From an uncultured Lachnospiraceae bacterium (GTDB lineage: Bacteria; Bacillota; Clostridia; Lachnospirales; Lachnospiraceae), in the NCBI GenBank assembly GCA_910585715.1, contig CAJUEX010000007.1:1-64000 (forward strand): DNA of 64,000 bases, written 5' to 3'. This document shows, piece after piece, positions 7,956-16,446 of the stretch. A model generated the notes under the pieces. It saw only the letters and a program-made list of their open reading frames with translations. It was not told the origin of the DNA and made no database searches. The stretch's first letter is position 1; each line of letters begins with the position of its first letter. Made by a program: the position numbers and the translations under genes.

Positions 7956-10117
7956 GGAGCTTGTTCCTGTTCATAAACACAAAATGCCAAATCCCGAAAT
8001 TCAAAAGCTTTCTCCTCCTGTGTCCCTGACTTTCCATGAATAAAATCTTCTCCTGTCATCCCACTGTATATACGGAGGCTTCCTTTTTGATAAGCATCAT
8101 AGTTTCCTGTATTATAGGACAAGAATGTGAGACCATCCTCCTTTTTCCCTCCGGTCTTTTCTATGACTACATAATAGCATCCTTCTGCACTTTTCCCATC
8201 CACCGTTGCAAAGGACAGGGTTACAAATTGATAACCCGAAATATCTCCTCCATGGATTTTCTCATCTGCCACCGGTTTCTTTTCATCATCCAGAAGCATT
8301 ACACGGTAGACAGCCGAATTTTGTTCCCCCATTTCATTTTTCACCTGAATGCCCAGCCTGTTAAATTTCTTATCTCCCTGAAAGGTTTGTATATACAGCT
8401 CATTTTCCATGAGCAGCTCCTTTTCATCGCACTGATATAAGAACTGATTTACAGTGGCCTCATTAGTAGTGTAATTCTGCCGGAAGAAGGAACCATTTTT
8501 CATTATGAATACCAGAAGAATTCCAGCAGCAGGAACCAGCCAGAGATATTTCCTTTTGTTCATCATGCTTACACTTGCTATTTCTTCTATATACACAAAT
8601 CCTTCTATCACGGAAAGAGGCAAAAGGGTCATAAAGCCAATGCTGTAAATCGTCCCTGCTTCCCAAAGCATATGAAACAGAAAACCGCCTAAAAGATTTA
8701 AGCTTACCGCATAAAGAAAGTTTATTTTTTTCTTCCAAATACAGAGAATGGTACTGACTGCTGTCAGTGCCAGGGAAAAACTATAAAAAACCGCTCCATA
8801 TGCTCCGAGGAAATCCGATTTGCTTCCCAAAACATATTTATGAACAGGCAGATAGTTCCGGCTTACTCCCAGCTCTGATAAATAGCCTCCGCTTCCCTCC
8901 GCCCAGGTAAGCCTTAGCTTATCAAGCATCAGCCTTACGCAGCCCATTGCACCAAGCTGCCCTGTCCTTTCTTTTAAAAGCTCCACATCTGCCGTAATTT
9001 TTTCTTCCTTTGTTTCAAAGCTCATTGTGTAGTATTCATCCACAATGTTATAGACGCCCTGACCCCCTGCCCCCATTGCCACCCAATGAACCGCCGGAAA
9101 AGCAGTATCCCTTGTATCAAAAGGAATATACTTTTCTTCCATTCTTTTTTCTGAAAAAACTGCCAGAAGCACCCCTGAAAAGAGAAAGAAGAATTTTAAA
9201 ACAGGAAGCTGCTTTTTGTTGGAGTTTATAACTGCCTGATTTTTCTTTCTGCCTTCCCTCAGCAGAAAATATGCAGCCGCTGCAATCACTGTAATAAAAA
9301 CAGTAGCCCTTATTCTGCAGCCCGCCCATAAGACCATGGCATATACAAAGGCCGCAAGGCATTCCTTCCATCCGCCCAAATGTCTGTTTTCTTCTCCAAA
9401 CAGCCGGTAGACGCCATAAAGCCCTGCCATCATAAGCCCCATGGAAACCGTATTCGTATAATAGAAGGGGGTCCAGATGAGAAAAACAGGATTGCAGAAA
9501 GAAAACAGCAGAAAAAGAAAAGCTGCCTTCTCCCCTTTGATTTTCCCTGCCAGCTTCCATCCAAAAAAAATACCTGTATCAATCATAACTATATTGAACA
9601 GCCCAAGCAACAGCACTGCATTTTTGTAGTGTGCGCCTGCTATTCCCAGCATCCGGAATAAATTCAGAAGTGCGATTGTAAGAAACAGTATAGGATAATT
9701 ATTAGTATATCTGGCAAAATAACCGTCCAGGTGCGTATCGGATACCGCTCCCGTGCCGCATACGCTGACCGCCTCATCCAAAGTCTTTAAAGCATCATAT
9801 CTAAGCCCTACCTGCATAGTAAACAAATAAACAAGCTGAAAAAGAAAATAAAAAGAAAACAAAATAAGAGCAGCCCTTTTCAAATTCTTTTTGTCTTTGT
9901 TCCATATAATCTGTTTTACGGCAGAAAAGGCAAAAAACAAAATAAGTATTCCGAAAATCGTCAGAAGCTTCCTTTGAGGCAGGGAAAAACTTTCCATAAA
10001 AAAAGGAGCCGCATTCCAGTCCGACATAGAGTGATAAAAAACAAAAGCTAAAAGCCCCAGAAAAAGAAGCATAGATGCCATCCATATAGTTTTCTTAATA
10101 CTTTCCACTATTTTCAT
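7940..10117 (-). CDS. Large polytopic membrane protein, GT-C glycosyltransferase-like
   Basis: A 725-residue protein with about 11-12 hydrophobic segments over the first 560 residues and a soluble C-terminal domain of about 170 residues. The layout, with an acidic first external loop (RYDALKTLDEA) and a YFARYTNNYP segment before the next helix, resembles GT-C enzymes that use polyprenyl-phosphate sugars (ArnT/PMT type), but no family is certain. ATG at 10117 is preferred to an upstream extension because AGAGGA precedes it and the CPBP gene ends at 10167. It probably forms an operon with that gene. Confidence 0.65.
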   Translation of the reverse strand: MKIVESIKKTIWMASMLLFLGLLAFVFYHSMSDWNAAPFFMESFSLPQRKLLTIFGILILFFAFSAVKQIIWNKDKKNLKRAALILFSFYFLFQLVYLFTMQVGLRYDALKTLDEAVSVCGTGAVSDTHLDGYFARYTNNYPILFLTIALLNLFRMLGIAGAHYKNAVLLLGLFNIVMIDTGIFFGWKLAGKIKGEKAAFLFLLFSFCNPVFLIWTPFYYTNTVSMGLMMAGLYGVYRLFGEENRHLGGWKECLAAFVYAMVLWAGCRIRATVFITVIAAAAYFLLREGRKKNQAVINSNKKQLPVLKFFFLFSGVLLAVFSEKRMEEKYIPFDTRDTAFPAVHWVAMGAGGQGVYNIVDEYYTMSFETKEEKITADVELLKERTGQLGAMGCVRLMLDKLRLTWAEGSGGYLSELGVSRNYLPVHKYVLGSKSDFLGAYGAVFYSFSLALTAVSTILCIWKKKINFLYAVSLNLLGGFLFHMLWEAGTIYSIGFMTLLPLSVIEGFVYIEEIASVSMMNKRKYLWLVPAAGILLVFIMKNGSFFRQNYTTNEATVNQFLYQCDEKELLMENELYIQTFQGDKKFNRLGIQVKNEMGEQNSAVYRVMLLDDEKKPVADEKIHGGDISGYQFVTLSFATVDGKSAEGCYYVVIEKTGGKKEDGLTFLSYNTGNYDAYQKGSLRIYSGMTGEDFIHGKSGTQEEKAFEFRDLAFCVYEQEQAPYFGR

Positions 10118-10166
10118 ATAGGTTTCCTCTTTTTGCTTGTTGTAAATGCCCGTCATTCTGCAACTA

Positions 10167-11021
10167 TCACTGCTTCCGTTTCCGTAAATACAGGTAGGAG
10201 ACAATAGCTGCCGTCAGGCTGACCGCAATTCCCATAAACATATAACTTTTTCGTTCCATCAGCACATCCAGCTTAAAAAATGCCAGCAGATTTCCGGTTA
10301 TATTGATGATTCCATGAATCAGCATAACTGTTTTCAGGGATTGCTGCCTGTGGCGCAAACATCCTAACAGAATGCCTATGAAAAAAGCATAAACAAATTG
10401 AACGACATTCTGGTGATACACGCCAAAGAAAAAAGCCTGTATGAAATTGGCGCACCAAAAGGGAAGCTCTCTTTTTTCGTAGCCCAGAATCAATCCCCTG
10501 AAAATCAATTCTTCCGCTACAGGTGCCAGAATTCCCATGTATATAAGAGGAAAAAAGCCCTGTCCCGTGCCCATGCTGTCCATCAAAGCCATATAATCCT
10601 TTTGAACTTTGGGAAACAATGGCAGGAGCAGATTCAGCGCATAACTGCAAAGACACTGGATGGAAATGCCAAATGCAACAGCACCTAAAAGCCCGGAAAC
10701 GGAAAAGCCCTTTCTTTTCCCGCACTGTTTTTTCTCTCCGGTAAGAAACGCCCTTTTATACCAGATGGCAAATACGAAGCAAAATACCAGATAAACAAAG
10801 CAATTTCCTAAAACCTGCATTTCCTTCAGCCATTCTTCATTTAAAAGCAGGTTAGAAGCTGCATTGCCATCCGCACTTATCTGTTCAAAATGAAATATAC
10901 ACCATACCGCCACGCTTCCCATAAGAAACAAAAAAGTCAGCATATACATAAGAGCAAACGCAACCGGAAAGGGAAGGCAGCCATAACATATTTTTTTCCA
11001 TTTTTTCATAAGTGTATTCAC
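10167..11021 (-). CDS. CPBP-family intramembrane metalloprotease
   Basis: A 284-residue protein with about eight membrane segments and the CPBP/Abi core: EELIFR with E170-E171 and R175, H203 (GVYHQN), and the following FFIGILLG helix. Family members are Rce1-like proteases implicated in prenyl-protein processing, bacteriocin immunity or regulated proteolysis; no bacteriocin gene is adjacent. The first codon is GTG with AAGGGA 7 bases upstream; an ATG four codons later is an alternative. Followed after 49 bp by the GT-C-like gene. Confidence 0.85.
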   Translation of the reverse strand: MNTLMKKWKKICYGCLPFPVAFALMYMLTFLFLMGSVAVWCIFHFEQISADGNAASNLLLNEEWLKEMQVLGNCFVYLVFCFVFAIWYKRAFLTGEKKQCGKRKGFSVSGLLGAVAFGISIQCLCSYALNLLLPLFPKVQKDYMALMDSMGTGQGFFPLIYMGILAPVAEELIFRGLILGYEKRELPFWCANFIQAFFFGVYHQNVVQFVYAFFIGILLGCLRHRQQSLKTVMLIHGIINITGNLLAFFKLDVLMERKSYMFMGIAVSLTAAIVSYLYLRKRKQ

Positions 11022-11092
11022 CCGTTTTTCCCTTATTATTCTTTCATTTTATCAGAATTCTGCTTTTTTACAAGAGTGAGTGCATTACCCCC

Positions 11093-11121
11093 TTGACAAC
11101 AGCCAAAAATCATTGTAAAAT
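11093..11121 (+). promoter_or_regulatory. Sigma-A promoter of tRNA-Arg(ACG)
   Basis: TTGACA at 11093-11098, a 17-bp spacer, and TAAAAT at 11116-11121. The tRNA begins 44 bp downstream. The match to consensus and spacing is near ideal. Confidence 0.85.
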
Positions 11122-11165
11122 AATCCATGTTGTTTCAGGTATGCGTGAAAGCAATTGTTTCATTT

Positions 11166-11239
11166 GTGGGCATAGCTCAGCTGGATAGAGCGTTTGGCTA
11201 CGGACCAAAAGGTCGGGGGTTCGAATCCTCTTGCCCACG
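11166..11239 (+). tRNA. tRNA-Arg (ACG)
   Basis: Plus-strand cloverleaf: acceptor GTGGGCA/TGCCCAC, D arm AGCTCAGCTGGATAGAGC, anticodon stem TTTGG/CCAAA around CTACGGA (anticodon ACG, whose A is normally deaminated to inosine), T arm GGGGTTCGAATCC. It has its own promoter and terminator. Confidence 0.95.
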
Positions 11240-11280
11240 TTTCTTCATATTTTTTTATTTCTTATTTTTCAACCGTTAGT

Positions 11281-11312
11281 AAAAAGGCTGCCTTTTCAGG
11301 GCAGCTTTTTTC
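11281..11312 (+). terminator. Terminator after tRNA-Arg, overlapping a convergent gene end
   Basis: GCTGCC/GGCAGC stem extended by an A/T run, loop CTTTTCA region, followed on the plus strand by TTTTTT. The stop codon of the convergent DUF1667 gene (11296-11298) lies inside the loop, so the hairpin can also end that transcript because the minus side carries AAAAA/TTTTT symmetry. Confidence 0.85.
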
Positions 11313-11673
11313 GCGCCACACAAGCTGCCGCCACTAACGGAATCCCTGTGCCGCACAAATCCTCCAATATGGTTTCTCCCAAAATCACGGGAGCCTCTAC
11401 CTGAACCTCTTTAATCTGCTCCATGGCTGGAAGGAGCTTTTCCTTTGGAATCTCATCCTTTGATTTTACTGCTACCACCTTTTCGGTTCCGAAAAGCACC
11501 TTTACGGTAGTTGTCAGCACTCTGGTAGGGTTCGTTGCTTCCTTTTCTGCATACTCCTTTCCGTTTTTACACTGATTGCCCGAAACGGAAATGATTCTTC
11601 CCTGCTCTGTTTCCACTAAAATTCCGCAGCCTCTTGGACATTTTATACAGGTTAGTTCTTTCTTTTCTATCAT
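11296..11673 (-). CDS. DUF1667 protein, cysteine-rich partner of the G3P oxidoreductase
   Basis: A 125-residue protein with four N-terminal cysteines (C9, C12, C16, C35) that could bind an iron-sulfur cluster or zinc. DUF1667 proteins occur almost always as the third gene after a GlpA-like dehydrogenase and an FAD/NAD oxidoreductase, as here; the ATG overlaps the stop of the preceding gene by 4 bp, so translation is coupled. It is thought to act like GlpC/electron-transfer subunits, but that role is inference from context. Confidence 0.85.
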   Translation of the reverse strand: MIEKKELTCIKCPRGCGILVETEQGRIISVSGNQCKNGKEYAEKEATNPTRVLTTTVKVLFGTEKVVAVKSKDEIPKEKLLPAMEQIKEVQVEAPVILGETILEDLCGTGIPLVAAACVARKKLP

Positions 11674-12650
11674 ATCTTTTCCTCCAAAATATACCTTGCT
11701 GCACTTATTCCCGCTTTTTTTGCTTCCTTTGATACATTGTCCACCAGGTCATGCACATGGACCACATTGCCGCAGGCAAAAACGCCGGAAAGCATGGTTT
11801 CCATCTCTTTTGTCACAACAGGTCCCTTTGTCTTGTCATCCATGGGAAGCTCAAGCTTTTTGGACAACTCATTTTCGGGAATCAGTCCCACGGATAGTAA
11901 AAGGGTGTCACAGGGGATAAATTCTTCCGTACCGGGAACCGGCTCCAGATTTTCATCCACCTTTGATAAGGTGACCCCTTCTATTCTGTCTTTCCCGTGA
12001 ATATAGGTAACCGTATGGCTTAGCTTTAAGGGAATGCCGAAATCCTCCAGACATTGCACAATATTCCTTTTAAGTCCGCCTGACTTTGGCATGATTTCCG
12101 CCACACATTTAACGTCTGCTCCTTCCAAAGTAAGTCTTCTTGCCATAATAAGACCTATGTCACCGGAGCCCAGTATGACGATTTCCTTACCGGGCATGGC
12201 TCCTTCTATATTTACAAAGTACTGGGCCGTTCCTGCTGAATAGATTCCTGCCGGACGATATCCCGGAATATTCAATGCTCCTCTGGGCCGTTCCCTGCAG
12301 CCCATTGCCAATATAATGGCCTTTGCCTGAATAGTAATAAGCCCTGCTCCTTTTTCCATGACCTTCACTCGTTTGTCTCTGGTAATGTCAATTACCATTG
12401 CAGACACTTTATATTCTATCTCTTTTTCCTGTATTTTATCAATGTAACGAGCGGCATATTCCGGTCCTGTAAGCTCTTCCTGAAAGGTATGGAGACCAAA
12501 GCCCGTATGAATGCACTGGTTTAATATTCCGCCCAGCTTATTATCTCTTTCCAGAATCAGTATGCTCTTTATTCCCATTTCTCTTGCAGAATCAGCCGCC
12601 GCTAATCCGGCAGGCCCTCCGCCTATTATGACCAAATCATATTGAAGCAT
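11670..12650 (-). CDS. FAD/NAD(P)-dependent oxidoreductase, GlpB/NOX-like
   Basis: A 326-residue two-nucleotide-fold flavoprotein. FAD motif GGGPAG at about 10-15, an internal GxGxxG (LGSGDIG) for NAD(P)H in the middle, and a C-terminal GVFACGNVVHVHDLVD that closes the FAD site. It resembles the pyridine nucleotide-disulfide oxidoreductases that accompany clostridial glycerol-3-phosphate dehydrogenases and pass electrons from flavin to NAD(P). It lacks a CxxC redox-disulfide in the usual place. Second gene of the three-gene operon 14182-11296; an 86-bp gap separates it from the first. Confidence 0.85.
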   Translation of the reverse strand: MLQYDLVIIGGGPAGLAAADSAREMGIKSILILERDNKLGGILNQCIHTGFGLHTFQEELTGPEYAARYIDKIQEKEIEYKVSAMVIDITRDKRVKVMEKGAGLITIQAKAIILAMGCRERPRGALNIPGYRPAGIYSAGTAQYFVNIEGAMPGKEIVILGSGDIGLIMARRLTLEGADVKCVAEIMPKSGGLKRNIVQCLEDFGIPLKLSHTVTYIHGKDRIEGVTLSKVDENLEPVPGTEEFIPCDTLLLSVGLIPENELSKKLELPMDDKTKGPVVTKEMETMLSGVFACGNVVHVHDLVDNVSKEAKKAGISAARYILEEKI

Positions 12651-12736
12651 ATGCTTACCTCCTGCTTTTTCGTCTGACAGCCGCTATCGTTGCCGGTCAT
12701 TCCTACTTGCTGACTTTCTTAAAATCATCTGCACTG

Positions 12737-14182
12737 TTATTTTTCATCTGTCAGCAGTCTGGAGTTTCCTCCTGTTTTGGTAATCCGGAGCTTACTTATA
12801 TCCAATTCCCTTTCCAGTATTTCCACCAGCTTTGGCGTACAGAAGCCGCCCTGACATCGGCCCATTCCCGTTCGTACCCTCCGTTTTAAGCCGTCAAGGC
12901 TTTTTGCTCCCAGAGGCCTGTGAATGGCTTCTAAAATTTCTCCTTCGGTAATCATCTCACAGCGGCAGACCATATTGCCATATGCCGGCTTTTCTTTTAC
13001 AATTGCTTCTTTTTCTTCCGGAGAAAGGGAGGCAAAGGCTGTTATTCCCTTTCTCTCCTCCCTGAATACTTCTTTTTTCCGGTAATTATTTTTCCCTGCT
13101 GCCATCCGGGCAAGCGCAGCGCCAATTGCAGGAGCTGCCGAAAGGCCGGGGGATTCTATTCCTACTGCGTCAAAAAAGCCGGGGGCATCTTCCGCTTCTC
13201 CTATAATAAAGTCACCGTTTCTTTCATGGGCTCTCAAGCCCGCAAAGGAGGTTATCACCATTCCGGTATTCAAACCCGGAACTGTATGCTTTGTATCCGT
13301 CAGAACCTTTTTTAAGCCTTCTCCGGAGGTTGCCGTTTCTTCTTTGTCCGAAATGCTCTCTGCCGTTGGTCCTAACAGAATATTTCCATGTACGGTTCTT
13401 GTAACCAAAACTCCTTTTCCCATTTTTCCGGGCACTCTGAATAAAGTAGAAGAAACTGCCGTGCCTTCGTTTTTGTCCAACAGGCAGTATTCCCCCTTTA
13501 CCGGAATAATTTCAAAGCTTTTTTTGCTTACCATGTTATGAAGCTTATCACTGTAAAGCCCTGCACAATTTATGATATTTCTGCCAAGGTAGCTTTCCTG
13601 CTTGCCGGAGTTTCCATAACTGCTTACTTTTACTTCATAGCCCTCCTGCCTTTTTTGAATATGGGTTACTTCTTTTTCAAACCAAAACTCGGTTCCATTC
13701 TCATTGGCATTTTCAGCAAGGGCTATGGTTAAAAGGAACGGACAGACCGAAGCTGCTGACGGAGCATATAATGCCGCCTCTGCTTCTTCGGAAATGGCAG
13801 GTTCTTTCTCCCTAAGCTGCTCTTTCTCCAGAATAACCATATCCATTACTCCATTTTCCTCTCCCTGCTTTTTTAAAAGCTCTAACGTTTCCTTCTCTTC
13901 TCCGGAAAATGCCAGCACCAGAGCTCCGTTTTTCTCGTAAGGCACATCTAATTTCCCGCAAAGCTCTTCCATCATCATACTGCCCTGCACATTATACTTT
14001 GCTTTCATGCTTCCGGGCTTTGCATCAAAGCCGGCATGTACCAGAGCGCTGTTTGCCTTGGATGTTCCCGCGCACACATCCTCTCCTTTTTCCAATACAA
14101 GAATGCTGCACTGATACCTGGATAATTCTCTTGCAACAGCAGTACCGATTACTCCGGCGCCAATGATGATTACATCATACAT
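12737..14182 (-). CDS. glpA: GlpA-like glycerol-3-phosphate dehydrogenase with BFD-type Fe-S domain
   Basis: A 481-residue flavoprotein: N-terminal FAD-binding DAO fold (IIIGAGVIGTAVARELSRY), substrate domain, and a C-terminal BFD-like [2Fe-2S] domain with CRC at about 410 and CQGGFC at about 450. It should oxidise sn-glycerol-3-phosphate to dihydroxyacetone phosphate and hand electrons to the next gene's flavoprotein. The ATG at 14182 is chosen over a GTG three codons earlier because AAGAGGTG is correctly placed only for the ATG. A strong promoter lies at 14212-14240. Substrate is inferred from family and operon. Confidence 0.82.
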   Translation of the reverse strand: MYDVIIIGAGVIGTAVARELSRYQCSILVLEKGEDVCAGTSKANSALVHAGFDAKPGSMKAKYNVQGSMMMEELCGKLDVPYEKNGALVLAFSGEEKETLELLKKQGEENGVMDMVILEKEQLREKEPAISEEAEAALYAPSAASVCPFLLTIALAENANENGTEFWFEKEVTHIQKRQEGYEVKVSSYGNSGKQESYLGRNIINCAGLYSDKLHNMVSKKSFEIIPVKGEYCLLDKNEGTAVSSTLFRVPGKMGKGVLVTRTVHGNILLGPTAESISDKEETATSGEGLKKVLTDTKHTVPGLNTGMVITSFAGLRAHERNGDFIIGEAEDAPGFFDAVGIESPGLSAAPAIGAALARMAAGKNNYRKKEVFREERKGITAFASLSPEEKEAIVKEKPAYGNMVCRCEMITEGEILEAIHRPLGAKSLDGLKRRVRTGMGRCQGGFCTPKLVEILERELDISKLRITKTGGNSRLLTDEK

Positions 14183-14211
14183 GGATTTCACCTCTTGCTT
14201 TTTTATGAAAT

Positions 14212-14240
14212 ATTATAGCAGACTCTTTTTGGGCTTTCAA
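14212..14240 (-). promoter_or_regulatory. Sigma-A promoter of the glpA-like operon
   Basis: On the minus strand TTGAAA (14235-14240), 17-bp spacer, TATAAT (14212-14217). It starts transcription about 25 bp upstream of the ATG. The palindrome AATCATGATT at 14241-14250 and the dyad CTGTA-TT-TACAG further upstream are candidate regulator sites. Confidence 0.8.
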
Positions 14241-14250
14241 TCATGATTAC

Positions 14251-14658
14251 TTTTGAAATTAAACTGTATTTACAGTCACTGGTGTAATGTGAAGAGGGAG
14301 GGTTTTGATAGAAGGATGCAGGAGATGGCATATCAAAGTCAAAGACCCCGCCAGTGTCTCACTTACATTATTATTTGCGCAGCCTGTTAATACTCTTGCT
14401 ATTATATTTCCTTTCTTTTTTCTATATCTCTATGTTACTTCCGGGTATTGCAGCCTGCCTGCAACATCGCATGTTCCCATAGAGCCAGGAAACCCCTATG
14501 TATTTCTGATTCATATTTCTCCTCTTTCCTTGCTTCTTTAATTCCATATATTTCATACGAAATTAATATGATATATGCTATATACCCATTATCCTACTTT
14601 ATCAATATGTATTATATGAATTATTTTTAAAAAAATTTTTCCACCAAATCACCGGGTC
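14251..14658. other. Intergenic region of about 400 bp without a recognisable gene
   Basis: Between the divergently read ends of the glpA-like promoter and the SGNH hydrolase stop. Short open frames are present on the plus strand but none has a ribosome binding site or recognisable content. The right half is very AT-rich and ends in an A-run/T-run. I see no terminator with a clear stem for either neighbour and no RNA gene. Confidence 0.5.
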
Positions 14659-15285
14659 TTAAGGAAGAATTTCCCTGACCTTCTCATAAACTCCAAAAGC
14701 CAGTTTTTTATGTCCATTTTCATCTAAATGCTCTCTATCCACCGGACTCGGCAGTGCAAAATTACTTGCTGCCAGAAAATCGCAACGATATTGCAATGCG
14801 ATTTTTTCATATTCCTCCTTTAATTGTCTTACGGTTTCTTCCGAGTTTTCATCAAATTCTCCATCAAATCCCTCTTCTCCAACTCCTTTTCCCATATGTA
14901 TAGGCGAGACGAGAAGAAGCTTTGTATTTCTTCCTGCCTTTTCCTTTGCCTGAATGACTAATTGTTCCATCCCTTTTCCGATTACTTTTGCAGAAGCCTG
15001 ATATCTCCTTTTGCAGTCATTAGTACCAAGCATAATGATTATCAGGTCAAGAGGATTATGGGTTTCCAAAAGCATGGGAAATATCTGACTTCCTTTCCGG
15101 TTCGCACGAAGAGCATCTTCAAATACGGTAGTCCTTCCGCAAAGACCTTCCTCCAATATTTGATATTCTTCTCCCAGCATATGCTGCAGACGACCTGTCC
15201 ATCTGACGTCTTCGTCATATCTGCCGCTTCCGTCCGGTTTATACCCATATGTATTGGAATCTCCAAAGCATAAAATTCGTTTCAT
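14659..15285 (-). CDS. SGNH/GDSL-family hydrolase (arylesterase-like)
   Basis: A 208-residue esterase/lipase-fold hydrolase. Block I GDSNTYGY with nucleophile S10, block III GTND, and the catalytic Asp/His in DREHLDENGH near the C-terminus are all intact. It matches the cytoplasmic arylesterase/acyl hydrolase subfamily. The start at 15285 follows GGGAG; an upstream in-frame extension to 15363 runs into the cysK terminator and is rejected. Substrate unknown. Confidence 0.87.
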   Translation of the reverse strand: MKRILCFGDSNTYGYKPDGSGRYDEDVRWTGRLQHMLGEEYQILEEGLCGRTTVFEDALRANRKGSQIFPMLLETHNPLDLIIIMLGTNDCKRRYQASAKVIGKGMEQLVIQAKEKAGRNTKLLLVSPIHMGKGVGEEGFDGEFDENSEETVRQLKEEYEKIALQYRCDFLAASNFALPSPVDREHLDENGHKKLAFGVYEKVREILP

Positions 15286-15361
15286 TTCATTCTCCCTTCT
15301 GATGCCGGGCTGCAGCACAAGTCTCCTGTCCAATACGCAAATACAGAAAATTATTTCCTGC

Positions 15362-15400
15362 AAAAAAGAGCATCAGCTCACTTTATCCGGGCTGATGCTC
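15362..15400 (-). terminator. Terminator of metY-cysK
   Basis: Ten-bp perfect stem GAGCATCAGC/GCTGATGCTC with a 13-nt loop, followed on the minus strand by TTTTTT. It is 14 bp past the cysK stop. Confidence 0.9.
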
Positions 15401-15413
15401 AGTCTGTCATTTT

Positions 15414-16343
15414 TTATTCAAACAAAGAGGTTGATAAGTATCTTTCACCTGTATCCGGCAATAATACCACAATATTTTTCCCTTTATTTTCCGGTCTCTT
15501 TGCAAGTACGGTGGCTGCATGAATGGCTGCGCCGGATGATATACCCACTAAAAGCCCTTCTGATTTGGCTACTGCCCGAGAGGCCGCAAAGGCATCTTCA
15601 TTTTCAATCTTTAATATTTCATCTACTATGTCTAAATTCATGACTCCCGGAACAAAACCTGCACCAATCCCCTGAATCTTATGGGGACCCGGATTTCCTC
15701 CTGATAAGACCGGAGAGCTTGCAGGCTCTACGGCTACAATTTTTACATCTGGATTTTTTGCCTTTAATACTTCACCTGTTCCGGTAACTGTCCCTCCGGT
15801 GCCTACTCCTGCTACAAAAATATCTACTTTTCCATCGGTATCCGCCCAGATTTCCTCCGCTGTAGTAGCTCTGTGAATTGCAGGATTTGCTTTATTTTCA
15901 AATTGCTGCAAAATCACAGCATTTCCATATTCCTCTACCAGTGCCTGAGCTTTTGCAATGGCGCCTTTCATTCCTTCGGCTCCGGGGGTCAATACCACCT
16001 CTGCTCCAAGGGCAGATACAATTCTTCTCCTTTCAATGCTCATAGTGTCCGGCATAGTCAGCACCAGCCTCAATCCTTTTGCTGCTGCTACAAAAGCAAG
16101 ACCAATTCCGGTATTGCCGCTGGTAGGCTCAATAAGCACAGTATCCTGATTTATCTTTCCATCCTGAATGCCCTGCTCAATCATGGCATTGGCAACTCTG
16201 TCCTTTACGCTGCCAAGGGGATTGAAATATTCAAGCTTTGCAACGATGTTTGCTTCTAAATTGTTCTTTTTTTCATAATTGCCCAATTCTAAAAGCGGCG
16301 TATGTCCAATCAATTCTGTTAATTTTTTTGCTATCTTTGCCAT
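15414..16343 (-). CDS. cysK: Cysteine synthase A (O-acetylserine sulfhydrylase)
   Basis: A 309-residue PLP enzyme that makes cysteine from O-acetylserine and sulfide. The Schiff-base lysine is K47 (NPLGSVKDR), the substrate loop is PTSGNTGIGLAF, and the PLP-phosphate loop GTGGTVTG and the SSGAA segment near the C-terminus are present. AAAGGA lies upstream of the ATG. It follows metY by 103 bp in the same direction and shares its terminator, so both sulfide-assimilating enzymes are made together. Confidence 0.96.
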   Translation of the reverse strand: MAKIAKKLTELIGHTPLLELGNYEKKNNLEANIVAKLEYFNPLGSVKDRVANAMIEQGIQDGKINQDTVLIEPTSGNTGIGLAFVAAAKGLRLVLTMPDTMSIERRRIVSALGAEVVLTPGAEGMKGAIAKAQALVEEYGNAVILQQFENKANPAIHRATTAEEIWADTDGKVDIFVAGVGTGGTVTGTGEVLKAKNPDVKIVAVEPASSPVLSGGNPGPHKIQGIGAGFVPGVMNLDIVDEILKIENEDAFAASRAVAKSEGLLVGISSGAAIHAATVLAKRPENKGKNIVVLLPDTGERYLSTSLFE

Positions 16344-16446
16344 ATTTTTTTCCCGTTTCCTTTCACTTGTTTTTCTTCACTTCATTGCATTTATCCATGC
16401 AATTCTTTTGTAAATATTCTTTCTCTGCTATTTTCAGGGAATATGT